Part shown: positions 17,365 to 25,045 of the stretch, piece by piece
How positions within the stretch are numbered: position 1 is the stretch's first letter
Layout: each line of letters starts with the position of its first letter
Assembly: GCF_007989825.1 (NCBI RefSeq)
Contig: NZ_BJUA01000003.1
Span: forward strand, 124,001 to 188,000
Reading direction: 5' to 3'
DNA from: Cellulomonas persica
Lineage (GTDB): Bacteria > Actinomycetota > Actinomycetes > Actinomycetales > Cellulomonadaceae
DNA: 64,000 nucleotides
The notes under the pieces: model-generated
The model's database searches: none
Seen by the model: the letters and a program-made list of their open reading frames with translations, nothing else
What the model was told of the DNA's origin: nothing
Translations under genes and position numbers: made by a program

Positions 17365-18086
17365 GTGCGCCCGCGGGGCGCCCGCCCGTCCTGATCGGCT
17401 GCTCGCACGGCACCGACGACCACGACGGGCGTGCCGCGGTCCGTTCGATCCTGGCCGACGCGGTCGCGCTGCGCCCCGACCTCGACGTGCGCGAGGCGTT
17501 CGTGGACGTGCAGACGCCCGCGGTGGCCGACGTCGTCACCGAGGTCGTCGGCACCGGCGGCGAGGCCGTCGTCGTGCCACTGCTGCTGTCGGTCGGCTTC
17601 CACGTGAGCGTCGACATCACGAGGGCCGTCGACCTGCCCGGCGCGCGGTCGGCCGCACCGCTCGGACCCGACACGTCGCTCGTCGAGATCCTCGCCGACC
17701 GCCTCGACGAGGCGGGGCTGACCGCGCAGGACAGCCTCGTGCTCGCCGCAGCGGGCTCGCGCGACCCGGCGGCGGCGGCCGCCGTGCAGGCCGTCGCGCA
17801 GGAGCTGGCGACGCTGCTCGGCCGGCACGTGGGACCGCCCGACGAGCGCGGCCCCGGGCTGGTCGTCGGCTACGGTGCGGGCGCTCTCCCGCGCGTCCCC
17901 GACGCCGTGCAGCTCGCGCGCGGCACCGACGACCGCCGGGTCGTCGTCGCGTCCTACCTGCTGGCACCCGGGTACTTCTACGACCGCGTGCTCGAGGCGG
18001 GTGCCGACGTCGTGTCCGCGCCGCTCGCGCCCGACAAGCGGCTCGCGCACCTGGCCCTGCGCCGGTACGCCGAGTCCCTCTCCTGA
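17361..18086 (+). CDS. CbiX/SirB-type sirohydrochlorin chelatase
   Basis: A 241-residue chelatase-fold protein with two homologous halves: LIGCSHGTDD at the N-terminus with the metal-binding histidine, VPLLLSVGFHVSVDI with a second histidine, and VLAAAGSRDP starting the second half. It would insert Fe2+ into sirohydrochlorin and so finish siroheme for NirB; cobalt insertion is the alternative, but no cobalamin genes are nearby. GTG 17361 overlaps the previous stop (GTGA). It is the last gene of the nir-siroheme operon; strong hairpins follow. Confidence 0.9.
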   Translation: MSAPAGRPPVLIGCSHGTDDHDGRAAVRSILADAVALRPDLDVREAFVDVQTPAVADVVTEVVGTGGEAVVVPLLLSVGFHVSVDITRAVDLPGARSAAPLGPDTSLVEILADRLDEAGLTAQDSLVLAAAGSRDPAAAAAVQAVAQELATLLGRHVGPPDERGPGLVVGYGAGALPRVPDAVQLARGTDDRRVVVASYLLAPGYFYDRVLEAGADVVSAPLAPDKRLAHLALRRYAESLS

Positions 18087-18097
18087 CCACGCGGGTC

Positions 18098-18119
18098 CTC
18101 GTCAGCCGCTCCTGACGAG
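18098..18119 (+). terminator. Small hairpin after the nir-siroheme operon
   Basis: CTCGTCAG pairs with CTGACGAG (8 bp) around a 6-nt loop, 11 bp after the last stop codon of the operon. No T-run follows. Confidence 0.45.
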
Positions 18120-18151
18120 CCTTGCGTGCCGTCAGCCGACCCTGCCGAGGA

Positions 18152-18187
18152 GGGGCGCCCGGGAGAGGATCAGCTCCCGGGCGCCCC
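18152..18187. terminator. Strong bidirectional hairpin between convergent operons
   Basis: A perfect 14-bp inverted repeat (GGGGCGCCCGGGAG and its complement) with an 8-nt loop lies between the plus-strand nir operon and the minus-strand repeat-protein gene ending at 18239. There is no T-tail, as is common for terminators in high-GC actinobacteria. Confidence 0.7.
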
Positions 18188-18238
18188 GTCGGTCGGTGCC
18201 GTGCTGGGCAGGCCGCGCGTCGCGGCACGAGCGGGCGA

Positions 18239-20923
18239 TCAGGCCGTGCGCCGCCGGACGACCGTGCCGACCACGCCCGCGGCGGCGAACAGAGCCAGGG
18301 CGGCGACGCCCTTGCCGATGCTCGTCGCCCCGCTGCCGTCGGCGCCTGCGATCTCGATCGAGTACGCCGTGGCGCCGGTCGCGCCCTCGGGCGCCCCGTA
18401 GGCCATGCCCTCGTCGGCCGCGCGCTGGGCGCCCGCCGCCAGGACGGCGTACCCGGTGCCGAACGTCGCCGCGGTCTGCGCCCCGGACTCGACGAGCTGC
18501 GACGTGCCCTCGTCGGACAGGCGCTGGGCGCCGTCGACGAGCTGCGGCGCGGACTCCGAGGCCGTGCCCAGGCCCTCGGCGAGGAGCTCGGACCCGTCGG
18601 CCGCGCGCTGGATGCCCGCGGCGAGCGTGGTGGACCCGGCCGCGGCCGTGCCGATCCCGGCCGCGAGGGTCGACGAGCCGGAGGCAGCCGACCGCAGACC
18701 CGCGAGCAGCTTCTCGGAGCCGGACGCGGCGGCCCCGAGGCCGTCGGCGACCTTCGTCGACCCGGCCGCCGCGCCGTCCAGACCCTCGGAGATCGCCGCG
18801 GCACCCGTGGCAGCACCAGCGAGCCCGTCGGCGAGGTCCTTCGACCCGGAGGCGGCATCCGCGAGACCGGTCGAGAGCGCACCGGCGCCCGTGCTCAGCT
18901 TCGACGCGCCGTCGCCCAGTCTCCCGAGACCGGCGACGAGGTCACCGCCGCCGCCCTGGATCGTGCCGACGCCCGCGCGCAGCCCGTTGACGCCGCCGCG
19001 CAGCGTCTCGTCGTCGGGCGTGTCGGTCGCCGAGCCCACGCCGCCCTGGACCGAGGCGACGACCTTCGTCGTCAGGTCCTGGAGCCCCGCGTCGAGGCCG
19101 GCGAGACCTTCGAGCAGCCCCGGCTTGGCGGTGCTGCACACGCCGGGGAGCGTGGCCGACGACAGTCCGCACTGGACGGCGGCGAGCGTCGTGGCCGCCG
19201 TGCTCAGCTTCGACGCGGAGTCGCTCATGCCCGCGCTCAGCTGGTCGAGACCACCGGCGACGTTGCCCAGGCCCGCCTGGTAGGACGCCTGCGCACCCGC
19301 GGGGAGCATCGACGTGAACGCCGCGAGTCCCGTGGTCGGGCTCGTGACCCCGGCCTTGAGATCCGCGATGGAGTCGACGGTGTCGCCCGCGGTCGTGGCC
19401 GCGGCGCCGAGCTGGCTGCGGACCGCGTTGACGGCGTACAGCAGCGAGGGCTGCTCGCCCGGGGCGGGTGCGGCGGTCGACCCGATGCCCGCGCGTAGGC
19501 GCGCGATGCCGTCGCGCAGCGGCTGTGCCTTGGTCGGCAGCGTGCCGATCTGCGTGGAGAGGTCGGCCAGGCCCTTGTCGACCTTCGCGAGCCCGTCGTC
19601 GACCTGGGTGAGGCCGGCGATGAGCGCAGGTGCCTTGGCGGCGGCGCTCGCCAGGCCGGCGTCGAGGGCGGCCGCGCCTGCCGCGAGCTCGGCGGCACCC
19701 GGCGCGGCGCTGTCGTTCAGGCCGGCCGCGAGCTTCGCGGCACCCGGGGCGGCGTCGTCGGTGAGACCGTCGGCCAGGGTCGCCGCGCCGGGCGCGAGCT
19801 GGTCGTTGAGCCCGTCGGCGAGCGTCTTGGCCCCCGGTGCGAGCTGGTCGACCAGGCCGGAGCTCAGCGTCGAGGCCCCCGGCAGGAGCTGGTCGTTGAG
19901 CCCGTCGGCCAGCGTGCGTGAGCCGGGCAGGATCTTGCCGTTGAGACCGGCCGCGAGGTCGCCCGCGCCCGGTGCAGCCTCCAGCGTGAGCCCGTCGCGC
20001 AGCGTGCCGGCGCCCTCGTCGAGCTGCACGAGCCCCGCGAGCAGCGTCGCGGCGCCGTCGTGCAGCCGCAGGAGGTTGTCGTTGATCGTGATCGCGCCGC
20101 TCGTCAGGTCGACGCCGGACTCGGCACCCGACGCGTAGCTCGCCGAGCCGCCCTTGAACGACGGGTAGTCCAGCGGCGAGACCGGCATCGACGTCAGGGA
20201 GGCGGCGGGCACGACGCCGCGCGAGATCCGTGCGGAGTAGCCGAACTCCGCCGTGGGCGAGCCGATCGGCGGGAACAGCGTCATCTGGAACGTCAGTCGC
20301 GTGCCGCCCCGGCCGTCGCCGGCGACCCCCGCCTCGGCCGTCTGCACGTCCGTGAAGGACGGCGGCAGGGTCGTGACGAGCTGGCCGATCATCGGCACGA
20401 CGGTCGTGGCCGTCGCGGTCGCCGTACCACCGCGGCCGTCGTCGAACGTGACCTCGTCCTCGCGGCTGGTGAGGTTGGTGACCGTGTACCGGACCTCGAG
20501 CAGCCCGGACCGCCCGACGACGTCGCCGGGTGCGACGGTCGTGCCGTCGAGCGTGTAGCGGATGTCGACGCCGAGCGGCAGGTCGCCGTCGAAGTCGCTG
20601 ACCGTGCGCAGGCGCCGCTCGCCGTCGACCTCGACCTGGGTCACGAGGCGGCCGTCCTCGACGCGGAACGCGCCGAACCCGTCGAGGTTGCGCAGCCCGC
20701 TCGTCGAGACCGGGTTGGCGATGGTCGCGGTGCCGCGGCCGGACAGCGCGAGCTGTTCGTAGACGCGCGCCTCCTGCAGCGCGCCGGTCGCGTCGAGCTT
20801 GGCCTGCACGGTCTCGGTGTTGACGACGGTGACATCGCCCGAGTCGTCGGCGGCGCCCGCGGAGCTGCCGAGCACGAGGGGGAGCGTCGCGGTGACGGCG
20901 ACGACGGGGAGGATGCGACGCAC
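18239..20923 (-). CDS. Secreted, membrane-anchored protein with two arrays of 14/15-residue repeats
   Basis: An 894-residue protein of unknown function. Residues 1-25 are a signal peptide (RRILPVVAVTATLPLVLGSSAGA). A folded N-terminal region of about 300 residues with several threonine-rich beta-like segments follows. Residues 323-412 are six 15-residue repeats of the type LADGLNDQLAPGAAT, and residues 683-794 are eight 14-residue repeats of the type VADGLGAAASGSEK; regions between them also have spaced LxxGL motifs. The C-terminus has one hydrophobic helix and RRRTA, so the protein is probably surface-exposed with a single anchor. LxxG spacing of this sort recalls YhgE/Pip and EsaA ectodomains, but no polytopic domain is attached here; the next gene upstream encodes one separately. 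GTG 20923 follows GGAGG and lies one base after the upstream stop, so the two genes form an operon. Confidence 0.8.
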   Translation of the reverse strand: MRRILPVVAVTATLPLVLGSSAGAADDSGDVTVVNTETVQAKLDATGALQEARVYEQLALSGRGTATIANPVSTSGLRNLDGFGAFRVEDGRLVTQVEVDGERRLRTVSDFDGDLPLGVDIRYTLDGTTVAPGDVVGRSGLLEVRYTVTNLTSREDEVTFDDGRGGTATATATTVVPMIGQLVTTLPPSFTDVQTAEAGVAGDGRGGTRLTFQMTLFPPIGSPTAEFGYSARISRGVVPAASLTSMPVSPLDYPSFKGGSASYASGAESGVDLTSGAITINDNLLRLHDGAATLLAGLVQLDEGAGTLRDGLTLEAAPGAGDLAAGLNGKILPGSRTLADGLNDQLLPGASTLSSGLVDQLAPGAKTLADGLNDQLAPGAATLADGLTDDAAPGAAKLAAGLNDSAAPGAAELAAGAAALDAGLASAAAKAPALIAGLTQVDDGLAKVDKGLADLSTQIGTLPTKAQPLRDGIARLRAGIGSTAAPAPGEQPSLLYAVNAVRSQLGAAATTAGDTVDSIADLKAGVTSPTTGLAAFTSMLPAGAQASYQAGLGNVAGGLDQLSAGMSDSASKLSTAATTLAAVQCGLSSATLPGVCSTAKPGLLEGLAGLDAGLQDLTTKVVASVQGGVGSATDTPDDETLRGGVNGLRAGVGTIQGGGGDLVAGLGRLGDGASKLSTGAGALSTGLADAASGSKDLADGLAGAATGAAAISEGLDGAAAGSTKVADGLGAAASGSEKLLAGLRSAASGSSTLAAGIGTAAAGSTTLAAGIQRAADGSELLAEGLGTASESAPQLVDGAQRLSDEGTSQLVESGAQTAATFGTGYAVLAAGAQRAADEGMAYGAPEGATGATAYSIEIAGADGSGATSIGKGVAALALFAAAGVVGTVVRRRTA
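18542..18877 (-). repeat. Eight 42-bp coding repeats
   Basis: Eight in-frame units of 14 codons, each of the pattern LxxGLxxAAxGSxx, encode residues 683-794 of the repeat protein. Two heptads per unit suggest a regular helical or solenoid rod. Confidence 0.85.
19688..19957 (-). repeat. Six 45-bp coding repeats
   Basis: Six in-frame units of 15 codons, each of the pattern LxxGLxDxxxPGAxx, encode residues 323-412. The unit is one residue longer than in the second array and carries PG instead of GS, so the arrays arose or diverged separately. Confidence 0.85.
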
Positions 20924-20924
20924 G

Positions 20925-21602
20925 TCAGGCCTCCGGGCGGGGGTCGAGGGCGAGCGAGGGGCGGGGGGTGGCGACGTCGGGCGAGAAGGTGCGCGGCTCG
21001 CGCAGCACGGTGTGTGCAGCGGCACGGCGCGGCTCGGCGTGGACCGACGAGGGCAGCGGCTGCCCGTGCACGAGCGCGTCGGCGTCGTCGACGGCCGGAG
21101 CCTCGTCCTGCTGCGCCGGCTCGTCGGTGGGGCCGAGGAACACGGTGGCGAGCAGGCCGATCGCGGCGGCGAGCAGCACGCCGCTGACCGTCGCGATCGA
21201 GGTCGTGACCACGGATGTCGGGTCCTGTGCGTAGACGCGCTCGTACGCACCGACGACCGCCGCGACGCCGAGCAGGAGCGGCCACAGCGGGACGCGGCCA
21301 TGGGCGACGGCGACCACGCCGACGACGAGGGCGAGGACGACGAGCACCGCGACGGCGCGGCCGGCCGTGGAGTCGGGCAGGGCCGCGGCGCGCAGCAGGT
21401 AGCCGACCCAGGCGATCACGGCACCGGCCAGGAAGCCGGCGACCCGGCTGACGACCGTGCCGCCCGGCACGAGACCGAGAGCGCCACCGAGGGCGGCGCC
21501 GAGCAGGACGACGGGTGCCACGTCGGCACCCAGGAGCGACAGCGCGACCACCGCCGTCGTGAGGACAGCGAGGACAACCCCCGCCAGCACGTTCCGCTTC
21601 AT
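20925..21602 (-). CDS. Polytopic membrane protein of unknown function, partner of the repeat protein
   Basis: A 225-residue protein with about five or six transmembrane helices in the first 160 residues, starting with KRNVLAGVVLAVLTT, and a hydrophilic Pro/Arg-rich C-terminal tail of about 65 residues that is probably cytoplasmic. No known family is recognised. ATG 21602 is chosen because GAGGTGG lies upstream and a membrane helix follows at once; an ATG at 21704 in the same frame would add 34 Arg/Pro-rich residues and would begin next to the direct repeats. The stop is one base from the next start, so both proteins should be made together. Confidence 0.7.
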   Translation of the reverse strand: MKRNVLAGVVLAVLTTAVVALSLLGADVAPVVLLGAALGGALGLVPGGTVVSRVAGFLAGAVIAWVGYLLRAAALPDSTAGRAVAVLVVLALVVGVVAVAHGRVPLWPLLLGVAAVVGAYERVYAQDPTSVVTTSIATVSGVLLAAAIGLLATVFLGPTDEPAQQDEAPAVDDADALVHGQPLPSSVHAEPRRAAAHTVLREPRTFSPDVATPRPSLALDPRPEA

Positions 21603-21706
21603 CGACCACCTCGTCGTGGACTCGGCCGGGGACTCCGGGGCCGGTCGTCCTCGTCGACGTCCGGCCGCGCGACTGTCTACCAGCGGGCCGATTACCGTGA
21701 CCATGC

Positions 21707-21761
21707 GGTACTAGGTAAAGGAGGGGCGGTACTAGGTAACTGCAGCAGGAGTATCAGGTAA
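21707..21761 (-). promoter_or_regulatory. Three helically phased 12-bp direct repeats (operator-like)
   Basis: GGTACTAGGTAA occurs at 21707-21718 and 21728-21739, and AGTATCAGGTAA (9 of 12 matching) at 21750-21761. Spacings are 21 and 22 bp, two helical turns, so all three copies face the same side of the DNA. They lie 105-160 bp upstream of the ATG at 21602 in an AT-richer patch. This arrangement is typical for cooperative binding by a transcription factor; the factor is unknown. Confidence 0.65.
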
Positions 21762-21763
21762 CC

Positions 21764-21779
21764 GTTACGGTCCCGTGAC
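21764..21779 (+). promoter_or_regulatory. GTnAC pair next to the phased repeats
   Basis: GTTAC-N6-GTGAC has the 11-bp spacing of GlnR/MtrA-type OmpR-family sites. GTAAC also occurs at 21736-21740 and 21758-21762. This could be a site for MtrA, an envelope regulator, or a chance match. Confidence 0.35.
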
Positions 21780-21874
21780 CTGGGGTGGGACCTGTGACCC
21801 TCGCGGGGCCCGTCGCGATCGCACCGCGACGAGCCCCTCCCCGAACGCGACGACGAGGTCCCGCACGCACCCGC

Positions 21875-22462
21875 TCAGAGGTAGCGCGTCGGGTCGAACT
21901 GCTCGAGCGGGATGATCCGGACCCGCGGGAGCGAGACGTTGAACGCCTGCACGTCGTGCTCGAGGTCGAACGCCTGCAGGCCCTGCGCGATCAGCCCCGA
22001 CAGCGAGGTCGAGGTGAACTCCCGGAACGCGATGAGCCCCGTCCGCCGCGACTCGTCCTCGACGAGCGTCGCGAGCTCACCCGCGAAGTCGCCGTCGTGG
22101 CTCACGAGCATCACGTCGCCCGCACGCCCGGCGATCGCCTCGAGCGTGCGCTTGATGCCGATGTCGACGACCTTCTCGTGCGCCTCGCCCGACAGCGGGA
22201 TCGGCTGGAAGCCGATCGCGAGGAGCGCCTGCACGAAGCTCATCGGCAGCGAGCCGTTCGAGGCGTTGAGGAAGAACAGGCCCTTGACGTCCTGACCCCA
22301 CTGCTGCTGCGCGAAGGCGAGCACGCGCTCCCAGCGCGGTCGCTGGTCGGGCGCGGGCCGCGCGCCCAGGATCGCGGTCCCCAGGGTCGCGTCGATGTTC
22401 TCGCCGTCGACGACGACGTACGTCGTCCCGGTACCCGTCCGGCTGCCCGCCTCGCTGCTCAT
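21875..22462 (-). CDS. NYN-domain (PIN-like) predicted ribonuclease
   Basis: A 195-residue NYN-domain protein. VVVDGENID near residue 20 and SHDGDF near residue 120 are the acidic metal-binding motifs of the PIN-like nuclease fold, so hydrolysis of RNA is expected; the substrate is unknown. Start ATG 22462 has TAGCCT 6 nt upstream and no Shine-Dalgarno, which indicates a leaderless mRNA. The gene diverges from the MarR gene. Confidence 0.85.
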   Translation of the reverse strand: MSSEAGSRTGTGTTYVVVDGENIDATLGTAILGARPAPDQRPRWERVLAFAQQQWGQDVKGLFFLNASNGSLPMSFVQALLAIGFQPIPLSGEAHEKVVDIGIKRTLEAIAGRAGDVMLVSHDGDFAGELATLVEDESRRTGLIAFREFTSTSLSGLIAQGLQAFDLEHDVQAFNVSLPRVRIIPLEQFDPTRYL

Positions 22463-22468
22463 CGCCCC

Positions 22469-22474
22469 AGGCTA
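22469..22474 (-). promoter_or_regulatory. -10 motif TAGCCT of a leaderless promoter (NYN gene)
   Basis: TAGCCT ends 6 nt before the ATG at 22462 with no ribosome binding site between. Confidence 0.55.
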
Positions 22475-22546
22475 GACGCTGATCGGCCCGCGGCGTGCGA
22501 CAGTGGGCGCGGGCAGTCGTGCCTCGGGACGCGAGAGGGGAAGCGT

Positions 22547-23014
22547 GTGGGGGAGACGGTCGGACGAGCAGCGACGCCGCGCGAGTCGGCCCAGGCGTGG
22601 GAGTCGCTCTTCCGCGCCCAGGTCGCGCTCATGCGCCGGTTCACGCACGAGGACGTGTGGGGCGACCTGTCGGTCCGGGAGTACGACGTGCTGTTCACGC
22701 TCTCGCGCTGCGAGGGACGCGCCGCGCGGCTGCGTGACCTCGGCGCGGAGAGCCTGCTGACGCAGCCGAGCCTGTCGCGGCTCGTCGAGCGGCTCGAGCT
22801 GCGCGGCCTCGTCGTGCGGTCACCCGCGACCGACGACGGGCGCGGTGTCGTCGTGACGCTGACCGACGAGGGTGCGCGCGAGCAGCGGGCGATCGGCCGG
22901 CGGCACGTGGAGCAGATCCACCGGCTCGTCGGCGGGGCGCTGGACGCCGAGGAGCTCGCGACGCTTCGTCGGCTCACGGACACGCTGCGCGCCCGCCAGG
23001 CCTCCATCCCCTGA
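22547..23014 (+). CDS. MarR-family transcriptional regulator
   Basis: A 155-residue winged-helix regulator. SVREYDVLFTLSRC leads into the DNA-binding domain; the recognition helix region is LTQPSLSRLVERLELRGLV and the wing is TDDGRGVVVTLTDEG. MarR proteins act as dimers and usually repress neighbouring or divergent genes in response to small ligands. GTG 22547 is supported by GAGAGGGGAA just upstream. The nearest targets would be the divergent NYN gene or the flavodoxin gene downstream; neither can be assigned. Confidence 0.9.
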   Translation: MGETVGRAATPRESAQAWESLFRAQVALMRRFTHEDVWGDLSVREYDVLFTLSRCEGRAARLRDLGAESLLTQPSLSRLVERLELRGLVVRSPATDDGRGVVVTLTDEGAREQRAIGRRHVEQIHRLVGGALDAEELATLRRLTDTLRARQASIP

Positions 23015-23027
23015 TCGCCCGGCCCCC

Positions 23028-23041
23028 GCGTCCCGGGACGC
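23028..23041. terminator. Palindrome after the MarR gene
   Basis: GCGTCCCGGGACGC is a perfect 14-bp palindrome 13 bp after the stop codon; it could fold as a 5-bp stem with a 4-nt loop. Weak terminator candidate. Confidence 0.3.
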
Positions 23042-23173
23042 TGGACGCCGCACCGTGCCGGATGCTGGACCGGTCGCAGTCGCAGACTGAGATGACGCGA
23101 AGTCAGGACCGAGGGCCCACGCGCCCCCCGAGCAGGGCCCGCACCATGGAGGACGAACTAGGGGAGGTGCGGC

Positions 23174-23674
23174 ATGAAGGTGCTCGTCGCAGTGGCGTCG
23201 CGCCACGGTGGCACATGGGGGATCGGCGAGTGTGTGGCCGAGGTGCTGCGTTCCCGGGGGCACAGCGTGGAGCTGCGCGAACCCGAGGACCTGGTCGACG
23301 CGCAGGGGTACGACGCCCTCGTGCTCGGCTCGGCGGTCTACACGGGTCACTGGCTGCCGGCCGCACGCGCCCTCGCCGAGCGGGTCGAGCAGGGTGGCAA
23401 CCCGCCGTTCGTCTGGCTGTTCTCGTCGGGTCTGGCGACCCAGCCCGCGGCGGCCGCCAACTCGCCGCACGAGCTCGCCGCGCTCGGCGCGTCGCTGCGC
23501 GCGCGCGGCCACCGCAGCTTCCGTGGCCGCCTCGACATCGCCGCGCTGTCGTTCGCCGAGCGCGCGATCATCGCGGGCGCCCGTGCGCGTGCCGGCGACC
23601 ACCGCAACTTCGAGCTCGTCGAGCAGTGGGCGCAGTCCATCGCGGACGCGCTCGTCCTGCAGCCCGCGCGCTGA
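23174..23674 (+). CDS. Flavodoxin-domain protein resembling HemG
   Basis: A 166-residue flavodoxin-fold protein. VAVASRHGGTWGIGE near the N-terminus occupies the FMN phosphate-loop position and LGSAVYTGHWLPAA the second FMN contact. This is the pattern of flavodoxin_5 proteins, which include menaquinone-dependent protoporphyrinogen oxidase HemG. It lies 165 bp upstream of the ferrochelatase gene on the same strand, so a haem-related oxidation is attractive, but actinobacteria normally use the unrelated CgoX, which is not present here. ATG 23174 follows GGGGAGG. General electron transfer remains possible. Confidence 0.8.
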   Translation: MKVLVAVASRHGGTWGIGECVAEVLRSRGHSVELREPEDLVDAQGYDALVLGSAVYTGHWLPAARALAERVEQGGNPPFVWLFSSGLATQPAAAANSPHELAALGASLRARGHRSFRGRLDIAALSFAERAIIAGARARAGDHRNFELVEQWAQSIADALVLQPAR

Positions 23675-23839
23675 CACGACGAGGCGCACGGCCCGCGTCG
23701 CGCTGACGACGGGCCGGTGGCGGCCTGCGGTCGACGGCCGGCGGCCGACGGGGATCCTGACGAAGTGTCCGTTCGATCTCACGTCGCCGTGCCCGCCGCC
23801 CGCAGGTGCCGCCGCAGGGCGCGGTGCGATGATCGACAC

Positions 23840-24988
23840 GTGCCTCACGAGACCAGCCTGAGCCCGGCCGCGCCCTACGACGCCCTCCTGCTCGCCTCGT
23901 TCGGCGGCCCCGACGGCCCCGACGACGTGCTGCCCTTCCTGCGCAACGTCACCGCCGGCAAGGGCATCCCCGACGAGCGTCTCGCCGAGGTCGCCGAGCA
24001 CTACCACCACTTCGGCGGCGCGAGCCCGATCAACCAGCAGAACCTCGCGCTGCAGGCCGCCCTGACCGCCGAGCTCGAGCGCCGCGGCGTGGACCTGCCG
24101 GTCGTGTGGGGCAACCGCAACTGGACGCCGTACACCAAGGACGCGCTCGCAGCCGCGCACGCCGACGGCGCCCGTCGCGTCCTCGCGCTCGTGACCAGCG
24201 CGTACGCGTCCTACTCGGGCTGCCGGCAGTACCGCGAGGACTTCTGGACCGCGCTCGAGGAGCTGGGCGCCGAGCTCGGGCTGGCCGCGGGCGAGCAGCC
24301 GCTGGTCCTGGACAAGGTGCGGCCGTACTTCAACCACCCGGGCTTCGTCGCGGCGAACGTCGACGCCGTGACCGAGGCGTTCGGCAAGGTCCCCGAGGAC
24401 GCACGGCTCGTGTTCGTCACGCACTCCATCCCGGACACGATGGAGGAGGCCTCCGGGCTCGTCGCCGCGCCGTACTCGGCGCAGCACCTGGACGTCGCGG
24501 CGACCGTCGCCGCGGCGGTGGGCGAGCGGCTGGGCCGCACGGTCGAGTGGGACCTCGCCTACTGCTCGCGGTCCGGCCCGCCCAGCCAGCCCTGGCTCGA
24601 GCCCGACGTGAACGACCTGCTGACCGACCTCGCCGGCCGTGGCGTGCGCTCCGTCGTGCTCTCGCCGATCGGGTTCGTCTCCGACCACATGGAGGTCGTC
24701 TACGACCTCGACACCGAGGCGCTCGAGACCGCCGAGGCGCTCTCGATGACGGCCGTGCGCGCCGACTCGGTCGGCACGCGCGAGCCGTTCGTCCGCGGCC
24801 TCGTCGACCTGATCCTCGAGCGTGCGGCGACCGCCCGCGCCGTCGACGCGGGCCAGACCCCTCCCGAGCCCGCGACCGTGGGCGCGCTGCCCGCGCGGTA
24901 CGACGTGTGCCGACCCGGTTGCTGCCGACGCCAGGCCGGCGTCGACTCGGGCCGACCCGCGGCGTGCTCGGTCGACCCGCTGTCCTGA
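23840..24988 (+). CDS. cpfC: Coproporphyrin III ferrochelatase
   Basis: A 382-residue ferrochelatase (HemH/CpfC family) that inserts Fe2+ into coproporphyrin III in the coproporphyrin-dependent haem pathway of Gram-positive bacteria. Visible motifs are LLASFGGPDGPDDV at the N-terminus, the catalytic histidine in THSIPD (His195) and SPIGFVSDHMEV. The C-terminal CRPGCCRR cysteines are a feature of actinobacterial enzymes, where a [2Fe-2S] cluster has been found. GTG 23840 starts just before the family homology; GATGAT lies 6 nt upstream, a weak match to the leaderless pattern. The decarboxylase gene follows 57 bp later, so the pathway's last two steps are adjacent. Confidence 0.95.
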   Translation: MPHETSLSPAAPYDALLLASFGGPDGPDDVLPFLRNVTAGKGIPDERLAEVAEHYHHFGGASPINQQNLALQAALTAELERRGVDLPVVWGNRNWTPYTKDALAAAHADGARRVLALVTSAYASYSGCRQYREDFWTALEELGAELGLAAGEQPLVLDKVRPYFNHPGFVAANVDAVTEAFGKVPEDARLVFVTHSIPDTMEEASGLVAAPYSAQHLDVAATVAAAVGERLGRTVEWDLAYCSRSGPPSQPWLEPDVNDLLTDLAGRGVRSVVLSPIGFVSDHMEVVYDLDTEALETAEALSMTAVRADSVGTREPFVRGLVDLILERAATARAVDAGQTPPEPATVGALPARYDVCRPGCCRRQAGVDSGRPAACSVDPLS

Positions 24989-25045
24989 CCTGAGCGCCGT
25001 CCCGGCGCCGCCCTCGTCTCCCACCCTGCACGGAAGGACCGTCGC

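Noticed and set aside
18542..19957. Regular repeats that might be a CRISPR array
   Set aside because: Units are contiguous, in frame and diverged at third codon positions, with no spacers and no cas genes; they encode peptide repeats.
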